Position numbers and translations under genes: made by a program. The notes below the pieces were generated by a model. It made no database searches, was not told the DNA's origin, and saw only the letters and a program-made list of their open reading frames with translations. From an uncultured Flavobacteriales bacterium (GTDB lineage Bacteria > Bacteroidota > Bacteroidia > Flavobacteriales > Crocinitomicaceae), in the NCBI GenBank assembly GCA_946478775.1, contig CAMLDR010000188.1, forward strand, positions 1 to 7,898: a DNA stretch of 7,898 nucleotides. The letters run 5' to 3'. Shown in pieces: positions 1 to 7,798 of the stretch; positions within the stretch are counted from its first letter, which is position 1; each line of letters opens with the position of its first letter.

Positions 1-1
1 T

Positions 2-2422
2 GTGCGTAACCCAGATTCAACGAGTGATGAAAAGAAAGTGAATGAAAAGCTCGCAACTGCTCCAAAGCAAGTGTCAAGGGTCGAGTTAAATAAGTTGAAT
101 GCTCTAGAAGATTCCATTAATACAAAACGCATAGATTTAAATCATAAAATAGCGTTGATAAATCAACAGATTATCCAATCTATTCCGAATGAGCAATATG
201 CATTTATAGGTGATAGATATGTGGATGTTTCAGATTTTGTCTCAGTCGAATCGTCTATTGAAAACGATGCTATCTTAGTTTATTCCAAAGGTTGTCATTT
301 GAAATTTCCTTTTTTTGTTGCAGACCTTAGGGTCGTTGACCAGAAAACGGTAGGTTATGTTCCTGCTGAAATTGCGCACATCAATAACACGCAATCAGGC
401 GAAAAACAGGAGAGAGTAACTAGAAGACTCAAGAAAGTAGAAACGTTTGATTCATTCATATCGGAAGACGAGGTTACTAAGGAGACAGATACTCAATCCA
501 CTGATAAGTTTAGTTTTGAGCGAGCATCTTCTGATGTGCAAGCAGAGGAGACTTCTGTTAATGTGAATGCAAGTGTTTCTGGAAGCTATGGTTTAGTGCG
601 TGCATCGCTAGATGCGGGGTTTAGCCATTCAGAATCTTCAACAAACTCAAACACTGCCTCACAAAGCTATGCGAAAGAAGTGGTTCAAAAGGTTGTAGAC
701 AGAGTGAGTCGAAGAGTTAAGTCTGAGCGAAGTGTAAGAAGTATTGAGGAATTTGAAGAGACTGTAACACATGTGATTGATAATTCCGGGCCAAACGATT
801 TAGGTCCAAAATCGTATGTTTACAGATGGTTGACAAAATTAGTACGTGCCAGGCTAAATAATTATGGTAAACGCTTAATATTCCAGATAGATGTGCCTCA
901 TCCTTCTAGTTCTTATTTATCTTCCACAATAAAAGAGGAATCTACAGTTTTCACAAAGATTGACCCACGAACATTACAAGAATTTACACTTTTAGGTGTT
1001 AACGAGATGAACTATTTATCTTGGGGGAGAAAATATAACGTTCAGTTGGAGCAACCTCCTATCAAAACTATAGTAATTGGCGTTGCTGATTTGAGAGATC
1101 AAGTCCTCACCATTCCCGATGGTTACATGGCTACAAAAGCACATATTAGAGATATTATATATAAATCCGGAGATTGGGCTGCGGTTCAAATTCTTATAGG
1201 TCGAGAAGGTAGAAACTGTCATCTACTACCGTCGAGCCCATCATCCGTTTGGGAACGTACAACTGTCACACTTGACAACGAAGAAAAACAATTACCTATC
1301 GCTTTCTTGTCACCCTACGGTGTTTTCAAAGCAACAATAGAAATCGAATGCACTTTAACGGATAGAGCGTCAAGAGCGTGGTCTGTAAAATGCTATGATG
1401 CTATTGTAGAAGGATATGAAAACTTAAAAGCGGAGGCAGAAGCAGAAATGAGTTCTTTTAATCCTAACAATCCGGGCTTAAGTCCTGACCAAAAAACCGC
1501 TCTTATACAAGAAGAATTAAAAAAGGGTGCTTTAACAAAAATGTTTAGATGCAATCCATTTTGGATAAATGACACCTTTGAGGTAAGTGAAGAGTACCAC
1601 CCGAATTGTTGTGCAGACATGTTAAATGCCGAAAAAGTACGCTTTTTAGAAAACACATTCGATTGGAAAAACATGACTTATGAGTTGCATCCTTATTTTT
1701 ATTCGAATCAATCGACTTGGTCAGGTTTACAAAAGCTAACGGATTCAGATCCTCATTTTGAATCGTTTTTAAAATCATCTTTTGCAACATTAAGAATACC
1801 AGTATTCAGAGATTCTGAAAAGGAAGCTGCGGCAATCAATTTTATTCATAACAATTCAATCGCCAATCACGCTGTTATTTCTGCGAACATGCAACATTTG
1901 TTAGAGGATTTAGAGACGAATACTCCTTTTGGATTTATTGACGAGACAGAAACTACTATCCCATTTGTAGTGATCAAAAAAGAATATAGCCGAACTGGTC
2001 AACTTACCATTTATTACGTAGATGATAATGGAACAGAAGTCATCTGTAATGAAGTTACTGAATTCGATAAAGAAGGCAATCAAACGGTGTTTTACTACAA
2101 TACTGCTACCGGACTAATGGTGATTTCGGAAATAAAAGATGGAATTAATGCGGATGGCAAGTTGTATAATTATTATTTCAACTCAGAAAACGAAAAAATT
2201 ATTACACATAGAACGAAAAACGAATACGACATCGAAGGGAATTCTGTTCCATATTATTCAACGGACCTGGGTATATTTAATATCCCGACAGATTTAGTAA
2301 TCCTAGAAGCAGGTGTTCAGGATGGAGTTGAAGTTCGTGGATATCCTGAAGACACTTCTGCGCCAAGTACAGATATCGTTATTCCGAAGCAATATTCTCC
2401 AGCTATTATTAAGAAGGATTAA
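2..2422 (+). CDS. Large uncharacterised protein, probably 5'-partial, with C-terminal Tyr-Tyr repeats
   Basis: The frame is open from the window edge. The GTG at base 2 has no visible ribosome site, so the true start is probably upstream; numbering here is from that GTG (806 residues). Visible parts: a polar, possibly coiled-coil N-terminus (1-62); an EIAHI...SGE motif (123-134); an acidic Thr/Ser-rich linker (about 148-185); an alternating polar/apolar Ser/Gly-rich stretch (185-222); a charged helical stretch (223-256) with EEFEE; a YRWLTKLVRARLNNYGKRL block (274-292) ending in VPHP; an Ala/Glu linker near 475; an FDWKNMTYELHPYF block (553-566); and IPV near 600. From memory, this motif order recurs in large (often over 1000-residue) uncharacterised bacterial proteins; I know of no established function. 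Residues 659-766 are four repeats (separate entry). No enzyme motif or membrane helix was seen. It is the first visible gene of an apparent operon with the patatin gene. Confidence 0.85.
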   Translation: MRNPDSTSDEKKVNEKLATAPKQVSRVELNKLNALEDSINTKRIDLNHKIALINQQIIQSIPNEQYAFIGDRYVDVSDFVSVESSIENDAILVYSKGCHLKFPFFVADLRVVDQKTVGYVPAEIAHINNTQSGEKQERVTRRLKKVETFDSFISEDEVTKETDTQSTDKFSFERASSDVQAEETSVNVNASVSGSYGLVRASLDAGFSHSESSTNSNTASQSYAKEVVQKVVDRVSRRVKSERSVRSIEEFEETVTHVIDNSGPNDLGPKSYVYRWLTKLVRARLNNYGKRLIFQIDVPHPSSSYLSSTIKEESTVFTKIDPRTLQEFTLLGVNEMNYLSWGRKYNVQLEQPPIKTIVIGVADLRDQVLTIPDGYMATKAHIRDIIYKSGDWAAVQILIGREGRNCHLLPSSPSSVWERTTVTLDNEEKQLPIAFLSPYGVFKATIEIECTLTDRASRAWSVKCYDAIVEGYENLKAEAEAEMSSFNPNNPGLSPDQKTALIQEELKKGALTKMFRCNPFWINDTFEVSEEYHPNCCADMLNAEKVRFLENTFDWKNMTYELHPYFYSNQSTWSGLQKLTDSDPHFESFLKSSFATLRIPVFRDSEKEAAAINFIHNNSIANHAVISANMQHLLEDLETNTPFGFIDETETTIPFVVIKKEYSRTGQLTIYYVDDNGTEVICNEVTEFDKEGNQTVFYYNTATGLMVISEIKDGINADGKLYNYYFNSENEKIITHRTKNEYDIEGNSVPYYSTDLGIFNIPTDLVILEAGVQDGVEVRGYPEDTSAPSTDIVIPKQYSPAIIKKD
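1976..2299 (+). repeat. Four tandem 27-residue Tyr-Tyr protein repeats
   Basis: This stretch encodes residues 659-766 of the large protein as four consecutive 27-residue units. Tyr-Tyr pairs fall at 671/672, 698/699, 724/725 and 751/752, a spacing of 27, 26 and 27. A Gly lies 5-6 residues before each pair, with an acidic residue or Glu-Gly-Asn before it in units 2 and 4; units 2 and 4 both carry D-x-EGN. The DNA is not obviously repeated, so the duplication is old and is kept at protein level. The pattern recalls short beta-hairpin repeats such as YD/RHS- or MORN-like units, but no family was assigned. The likely role is a binding or structural module at the C-terminus. Confidence 0.75.
2414..2418 (+). 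promoter_or_regulatory. Ribosome binding site for the patatin gene
   Basis: AAGGA lies five bases before the ATG at 2424, inside the last codons of the preceding gene. It supports 2424 as the start instead of an in-frame ATG at 2313, which would add 37 residues and overlap the upstream gene by 110 bases. The stop (2420-2422) and the start (2424) are one base apart, which fits translational coupling. Confidence 0.7.
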
Positions 2423-2423
2423 T

Positions 2424-4766
2424 ATGAACATAAAGGACGTACATTATCTTTCCTTGGAGGGAGGCGGGGGAAAAGGAGCAGTGTATCTGGGTGCAATTAA
2501 GGCTTTAGAACAAAAATTTCATGAGGAATGGAGGAAAGGGAAACTATTAAAATTTCAAAATGGCATTCCTGCTCAATTCCCTACGGATCCTTTCGGACCA
2601 TATGCATTGGGACCGGGTTCTATTTTGGACTATATTATTCCAGATGGAACCGACCCTGTTATCAAGGGTGTTGCGGGCTCATCAGCCGGTGCAATTACCG
2701 CTTTCCCACTTGCTCTTGGTTTGAATTCAGAAGACATTGAATCAATTCTCAAGGGGTATGAATTTGAGAATGAGTTCATGTCAAAGGATCTGCATACAGG
2801 GAAATATAGAATGGTAGGGATGGACAATCAAGGAGAGCCTCGTATTTTAGTAGCAGAAGATAAATTCCGAAAACTCGGCGACACTAATATTGACGAATTT
2901 AAATTCGATTTTGTCAAGGCTGAATTAAACAACGAAAAGAAAAGGAAAATAGGGTCGAACGAACTTAAATCTATCATTAGGGAGGAAAGCATAAATACTG
3001 TAGGGAGTATTGTTCTTTCCGGTATCCGAAGTTCTATTCCACAATTAGATCGGTTTATAAATTGGGTTAGACGTTGGTTGGCATTAACTCCAATTCTAAG
3101 TTCTGGAAGGTCTATCCGTCCAGCGTCGACGGTTCCGGGAATACTGGTGAGAATATGGGATCGTTCATTCAGGGCTTTATTAGTAAGAACTCCCAGAATT
3201 GCAGGTGTTAGGGCGTCTAATAATTTTATTGTTTTAGCATATAATATTGCAAGTAGAATTTGGTTTCCAAAGTTTGCAGGTTTCATTCCTGCAGATAATA
3301 TAAAAGGTGCAGTTTCAAATTTAATTTGGGACAGGGGAGTTTATTCAGGATTTGAAGTTCGAGAATTCTTTTTTAGAATTCTTCTACTGGCGATGTCGAA
3401 AGATACCCACTTCAGAAGAAGGTTGCTTGAAAATGAAAAACTTCTCAAAGAGTTTGGACTTTCTAAAGCTGATTTGATACTCATTAAAGGATGCATGGTC
3501 GATTTTAAATTGATTTCAAATGATGATTACAATCACATTCTGGAGCGTTTATCAAAAGATCTTGCAACAAAATTAAATTTTCAACGCTTGTATGAAATCA
3601 CAGGTGTAAACTTATGTTGCTGTGTAAGTAATTCAACAAGTGGACAGGCTCTTTATTTTTCATCTTATTTCACCCCTAACTATCCTGTTATTGAAGCATT
3701 GGGCGCATCCATGAGTTTTCCTTTGGCGTTTAAGCCTGTTTACAATGAAGCTAATGTAATTGTTGACAAGAACTTGCTAAAAGATTTGACCATTCAAGAT
3801 CAGGAATTTGTGAGTGCTTCAAAGGTCAAGAAATCTTCTTCAAATTTATTTAAAGAAGAGTTTTCGCAATATCATTTTTCCAAATATCAAAATGTAGTAT
3901 TGAACTACATAAAAGTCACATGTGAGTTAAATTTTTCATTGAATGCAAATTTAAGTTTTCGTAGTTTCTTGCCTTATTTAAGGGCGATTATATATAAGAA
4001 GGACTTCAAGGCGTTTACGTATGAAAATGAATCTAGTAAAGAACCGATAAATTACTCGCAAAGTGAAATTACGTTCCTATGTTATTTCTATTACAATGCG
4101 GTTTTCAAGGGGCTGCATATAGATGGAGGGGCAACGAATAATTTACCAATTTCCGTTCACGCTTATGTTGACCCGAAATCAGGTATTTTAGATTATAAGC
4201 AACTTCAGGATTTAGGTGTTAAGAAGAATGTACTTTCTCTTAAACTAGATAATTCTTTCCCTCAATCTTTGGTTGATAAAATTGAAAAGCAGATAAAACC
4301 GATCACAGACAAATACAATACTGATTTAAGGGAGTTTGTACAAAATATGAACGCTGATAACGGTGCGGTGCCAGGAGATTCGGATTATATGGAATTTCAC
4401 CCGATTAACAGCATATTGAAGCTTCGTGTAAAGAAAATAATGAAACAGCAATTTGAATCGGATTTAGGTGACGAGGTATTGAAAAAAATAGTAGAAACAT
4501 TAAAAGAAAAGTATAAACTATCTAGCAAAGGTTTCACACCTTGGAATAAACAGGTTTCTGTTATCGGCACTCTTTTATCTCCATTACAATATGGAGGCTT
4601 AGGTGCAGGCCAAATAGAGTCATTAAACGATAACGAGAATATCATTCCTTTATATTGTTATGGTCTTGATGTATTTGATTTTGATTTAACGTCAAAAAAA
4701 CTAAAACCTTTGGTTGATCTTGCAAACAAAGAGAGCAAAAAAGCGGTTTTGGGATTTTTTGATTAA
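2424..4766 (+). CDS. Expanded patatin-like phospholipase (780 aa)
   Basis: Predicted lipid acyl hydrolase of the patatin family, which uses a Ser-Asp dyad to release fatty acids from phospholipids. The oxyanion loop GGGGKG is at residues 13-18, the GSSAG nucleophile elbow at 85-89 (Ser87), the family-typical GVYSG at 305-309, ASMSFP at 428-433, and the catalytic DGG at 567-569 (Asp567), followed by NNLPI. The start places the glycine loop 12 residues from the N-terminus, as in other patatins. Ser and Asp are 480 residues apart, against roughly 150-200 in compact patatins. Insertions fall at about 110-300 and 440-560, and there is a 200-residue C-terminal extension. There is no signal peptide. 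The GGGGKG/GSSAG wording and the size recall ExoU-like effectors, but that link is an inference. It starts one base after the upstream gene and ends with tandem stops TAATAA. Catalytic class is well supported; substrate and target are unknown. Confidence 0.93.
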   Translation: MNIKDVHYLSLEGGGGKGAVYLGAIKALEQKFHEEWRKGKLLKFQNGIPAQFPTDPFGPYALGPGSILDYIIPDGTDPVIKGVAGSSAGAITAFPLALGLNSEDIESILKGYEFENEFMSKDLHTGKYRMVGMDNQGEPRILVAEDKFRKLGDTNIDEFKFDFVKAELNNEKKRKIGSNELKSIIREESINTVGSIVLSGIRSSIPQLDRFINWVRRWLALTPILSSGRSIRPASTVPGILVRIWDRSFRALLVRTPRIAGVRASNNFIVLAYNIASRIWFPKFAGFIPADNIKGAVSNLIWDRGVYSGFEVREFFFRILLLAMSKDTHFRRRLLENEKLLKEFGLSKADLILIKGCMVDFKLISNDDYNHILERLSKDLATKLNFQRLYEITGVNLCCCVSNSTSGQALYFSSYFTPNYPVIEALGASMSFPLAFKPVYNEANVIVDKNLLKDLTIQDQEFVSASKVKKSSSNLFKEEFSQYHFSKYQNVVLNYIKVTCELNFSLNANLSFRSFLPYLRAIIYKKDFKAFTYENESSKEPINYSQSEITFLCYFYYNAVFKGLHIDGGATNNLPISVHAYVDPKSGILDYKQLQDLGVKKNVLSLKLDNSFPQSLVDKIEKQIKPITDKYNTDLREFVQNMNADNGAVPGDSDYMEFHPINSILKLRVKKIMKQQFESDLGDEVLKKIVETLKEKYKLSSKGFTPWNKQVSVIGTLLSPLQYGGLGAGQIESLNDNENIIPLYCYGLDVFDFDLTSKKLKPLVDLANKESKKAVLGFFD
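3021..3335 (+). other. Arg/Trp-rich insertion segment in the patatin
   Basis: Residues 200-304 of the patatin contain 14 Arg, 2 Lys, 5 Trp, 4 Asp and no Glu, giving a net charge of about +12. The rest of the protein prefers Lys and is rich in Glu and Asp. Hydrophobic runs alternate with Arg (for example WVRRWLAL at 214-221), which suggests an amphipathic, membrane-surface-binding element. It lies just before the conserved GVYSG motif, so it interrupts the catalytic fold instead of being appended to it. Membrane binding is inferred from composition only. Confidence 0.6.
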
Positions 4767-4803
4767 TAACCCAAGTATGCAATCGATTTAAATGAAAACA
4801 GAC

Positions 4804-4846
4804 AAACGCAACTAGGAGAATCATTCGTTTCTTCTAGTTACAGTTT
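4804..4846 (+). terminator. Imperfect hairpin after the patatin gene, possible terminator
   Basis: The inner stem pairs 4810-4820 with 4829-4839 (AACTAGGAGAA against TTCTTCTAGTT), 11 pairs with one G-U wobble and an 8-base loop. An outer AAAC/GTTT stem (4804-4807 with 4843-4846) is separated from it by a small internal loop. It lies in the 128-bp gap between the patatin gene and the kinase gene. No run of T follows on the + strand, so intrinsic termination is not certain; it may be an RNA processing or stability element. The rest of the gap shows no clear Bacteroidota-type promoter. Confidence 0.4.
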
Positions 4847-4894
4847 AAAATCCAAAATAACGCTCAAATGGTTATTTTCACGACGGATTTGAAT

Positions 4895-7798
4895 ATGACA
4901 AAAATGAAAAGCATTTCTTGGCTTCTGTTATTCGTTCTTATTGCTTTTCAAGCTAGAACACAAGAACCGTATGCGCAACATTTCTCAGTTTCCAATGGTC
5001 TACCATCCAATTCCGTTTATTCACTATTAGAAGACAAACAAGGATTCATTTGGTTCACTTGTGATGAAGGACTATTTAGATATGATGGAATTCATTTCAA
5101 ATTGTACCATTCAAAGCAACAAAATAGTTATTCGGGAAGTGGGCTGTTTCAAGACAAATTGGGCAGGATTTGGTACGAGAATTTTGATGGAAATGCATTC
5201 TATATCAATAACGATCAACTGGTAAAGTTTTCTCAAAAAACGAAGGATAATTATTATCCGCTAAAAGCAACGACTAAGGTTATTTTCATTCAAGAAAAAT
5301 GCAAAATTCGAGCAATTGACTTAAAAACATTGAAACCGATTAAATCGTTTAAAGTCAACCAATTCGCTTATGCATGTGAAGTTGTTGGGAATAAATTTTA
5401 TTACATTGATCAACAGAAACTGTATGAGATTGATGAAAAATTGAATCAGCGAAAACTGCTTGATTTACCTTTCCTGGCTATCGAGTCGAATATGTTAATT
5501 GGTTCTAAAAACGAACTCTACGTGATTCAAAAAAACAGTGCGGAAAATCGGATTTGGAAGCTAAATACAAACAAGCTCATTCTAAAAGGCACTTTTGATG
5601 CGAAACAAGTGATTCAAAATGTGAAAATTATTAATGATCAACTATTTCTGTTGACTACCAAAGGTGTATGTTCATATAAACTCCCGTCTTTCAAGAAAAA
5701 TGAAAACTTTTTCATCACCAAGAATACAACGGACATTATTGAAGATAGAAAAGGAAATCACTGGTTATCATCAAGCATGGATGGATTAGATATTATTTCA
5801 GATAATCCCGCAAAACTTTATCAATTTGATGGAATTTCCCCACTCCGTTCAATAAACTACAACGATCAACTGCTTATCTCTTCTAAAAACGAGAAAATCC
5901 TTTTTTTTAATCCAATAAAAAACAAGTTAGAAACCATTTTCAGTGGATCGTCAAATGCGCTGCCATATTATTTATTCCAAGATTTTGAAAACAATGAATT
6001 GATTTATGTTCAAAGCGATGGTTACACCTATTTCACCAACATAGAAACAAAAAAATTGCGGTTAAAAACTATTTTTGCTATAAAACACATTACCCCTTTC
6101 GATCACAAATACAAAGCCTTTGTTTCTTCTGGATTTAATGGCTTTTATTGCAATAAATCGAATTTAAAGCTGCACTCAACCAGTGACAAGTGGATTCAAG
6201 GTTTGGACAAGAAAGATGATGGTGAAGTTGTTTTCTATCGACTTCCAATTGGCGGCAGAGGCAAAATGATTTTCATTGATCAAGCTAAAAATGAATTGTA
6301 TTTTTTAACCAACACAGGAACTTTTCTTTGGTCAAATGGCGTTGTGAAACGTGTTACTTTTGCTGGGAAAACTGCAATTTTGAATAAAATATTTTATTGG
6401 AATGACCAACTCATGGGTCTGGGAGTTGACGGTAAAATAATCGACTTGAAAATCAAAAATCATTCTTCGAAAAATGCGACTTTACATACTCATGACCGTG
6501 TGAAACAGGTTCGAGTTGTAATGAATAAATTGTACATTCGAACTTCTCGAGAGATCTTAGTTTATAGTCTGAAAAACAACGGAATCACCTTTCTCGAAAA
6601 CACCTTCGATTTGTCAAATCTGGAATGTTCCGATTTCTCCATCATTGACAATACAGTATGGATTATGACTTCCAGCGGTTTCATCAAATGGAACACAGTT
6701 ATAAAGAATAAAACCAACAAACCTGGGAAATTTATTGTTACAAGTATTAAAATAAACAACAAAGAATCGGAGCTCAATTCCAGTTCATCGTTAAAATTCA
6801 ATCAAAACAACATTGAAATTGATTTTGCGCTACTCGATTATGGCGTTCCAACAATAACAAACCTAGAATACAAAATAAACAAGGAAAACTGGGTTGAAAT
6901 AGATCCTTTCATCCGTTCGTTGTCATTTCCTGCACTGGCGTCCGGAGATTACAACATACAAATTCGTGGAAAGGTGAATAACAAAACAGAAAACTTTGAA
7001 ACGTTTAGTTTCACTATTCGACCTCCATTTTATACCACAACCTGGTTTTTCTTCAGTATTTTGTTGGTTATCATCTTAATTATAGTTTGGTATTATCGAA
7101 ATCAGATTCAAGAAAATAGAACACGTGACCGATTAATAAACGACAAAATAATGCTAGAATCGAACTTGAATAAATCGCTTTTGGCTTCTATTAAATCGCA
7201 AATGAATCCGCACTTCATATTTAATGCTTTGAACACGATTCAGGCATATATTTATATGAACGACCGCGAAAACGCATCAGGATATTTGTCTAAATTCTCG
7301 AAATTGACACGTTCTATTCTCGAAATGTCGGAAAAAGAAGAAGTGACATTAGTGGAAGAAATAGATGCCTTAAAACTGTATCTTGATTTAGAGAAAATGC
7401 GCTTTCAAGAAGGTTTTGAATACTTTCTTGAAACCAATGAAATTGATTTAGAACAAGTCAAAATTCCTTCCATGTTGATTCAACCTTACGTTGAAAATGC
7501 AATAAAACACGGTTTACTTCACAGTACAAATTCGAAAAATTTGAAGCTTGATTTCCAGCTCATTGATCAAAGTCTGTATGTGCAAGTTGATGACAACGGC
7601 ATAGGTCGAAAAAGAGCTAATGAATTACGCATACAACGCGATCGGTTCCACACGGGTTTCTCAACCGATGCGAACGAAAAAAGATTGAAAATATTGAACT
7701 ATGATTCCACCGTTTCGGTTTCGTATATTGATAAAATGGATCATAACGAAAACGCTACTGGAACTACCGTTAATTTAACAATTCAACTCAAAAAATGA
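4895..7798 (+). CDS. Propeller/Y_Y_Y sensor histidine kinase, LytS/YpdA type
   Basis: Membrane sensor kinase that presumably autophosphorylates and passes phosphate to the regulator encoded next. Numbered from the ATG at 4895 (967 residues): signal peptide at 1-23 (hydrophobic SWLLLFVLIAF); two-component propeller repeats, clearest at 24-68 (NGLPSN...GFIW...GLFRYDG), 82-108 and 280-301, with weak repeats filling the region up to about 600; Y_Y_Y domain at 613-712; a single transmembrane helix at 717-734; then the cytoplasmic kinase core with NPHFIFN (phospho-acceptor His773), the N-box QPYVENAIKHG (Asn868) and the G-box DDNGIG (899-904). GGA seven bases upstream favours 4895. The in-frame ATGs at 4868 (nine residues longer) and 4904 (three shorter, also a good signal peptide) remain possible. 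The stop overlaps the next gene by four bases. The signal sensed is unknown; such propellers often sense carbohydrates in Bacteroidetes hybrid systems, but nothing here shows that. Confidence 0.95.
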   Translation: MTKMKSISWLLLFVLIAFQARTQEPYAQHFSVSNGLPSNSVYSLLEDKQGFIWFTCDEGLFRYDGIHFKLYHSKQQNSYSGSGLFQDKLGRIWYENFDGNAFYINNDQLVKFSQKTKDNYYPLKATTKVIFIQEKCKIRAIDLKTLKPIKSFKVNQFAYACEVVGNKFYYIDQQKLYEIDEKLNQRKLLDLPFLAIESNMLIGSKNELYVIQKNSAENRIWKLNTNKLILKGTFDAKQVIQNVKIINDQLFLLTTKGVCSYKLPSFKKNENFFITKNTTDIIEDRKGNHWLSSSMDGLDIISDNPAKLYQFDGISPLRSINYNDQLLISSKNEKILFFNPIKNKLETIFSGSSNALPYYLFQDFENNELIYVQSDGYTYFTNIETKKLRLKTIFAIKHITPFDHKYKAFVSSGFNGFYCNKSNLKLHSTSDKWIQGLDKKDDGEVVFYRLPIGGRGKMIFIDQAKNELYFLTNTGTFLWSNGVVKRVTFAGKTAILNKIFYWNDQLMGLGVDGKIIDLKIKNHSSKNATLHTHDRVKQVRVVMNKLYIRTSREILVYSLKNNGITFLENTFDLSNLECSDFSIIDNTVWIMTSSGFIKWNTVIKNKTNKPGKFIVTSIKINNKESELNSSSSLKFNQNNIEIDFALLDYGVPTITNLEYKINKENWVEIDPFIRSLSFPALASGDYNIQIRGKVNNKTENFETFSFTIRPPFYTTTWFFFSILLVIILIIVWYYRNQIQENRTRDRLINDKIMLESNLNKSLLASIKSQMNPHFIFNALNTIQAYIYMNDRENASGYLSKFSKLTRSILEMSEKEEVTLVEEIDALKLYLDLEKMRFQEGFEYFLETNEIDLEQVKIPSMLIQPYVENAIKHGLLHSTNSKNLKLDFQLIDQSLYVQVDDNGIGRKRANELRIQRDRFHTGFSTDANEKRLKILNYDSTVSVSYIDKMDHNENATGTTVNLTIQLKK

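Noticed and set aside
1016..1790. Minus-strand open frames of 68-93 codons within the large gene
   Set aside because: They lie opposite a long gene with clear protein-level motifs and show no recognisable domains.
2313..2423. Upstream in-frame ATG that would lengthen the patatin by 37 residues
   Set aside because: It overlaps the upstream gene by 110 bases, lies far ahead of the glycine loop, and the ATG at 2424 has a good ribosome site.
2457..2475. G-rich run with possible G-quadruplex character
   Set aside because: It is explained by consecutive glycine codons of the GGGGKG loop.
2528..2740. 70-codon + strand frame over the patatin active site
   Set aside because: It is an alternative reading of the GSSAG region; the real frame carries all the catalytic motifs.
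3362..3383. Two copies of AGAATTCTT seven bases or fewer apart, able to form a small hairpin
   Set aside because: It is inside conserved coding sequence (REFFFRILLL) and is short; chance and codon bias are enough.
2..4766. CBASS or retron defence locus with a patatin effector
   Set aside because: No cyclase, reverse transcriptase or ncRNA is visible, and the patatin is much larger than CapV; upstream sequence would be needed to revisit this.
4642..4824. 60-codon minus-strand frame across the end of the patatin gene and the gap
   Set aside because: It is antisense to the patatin C-terminus and has no ribosome site or recognisable domain.
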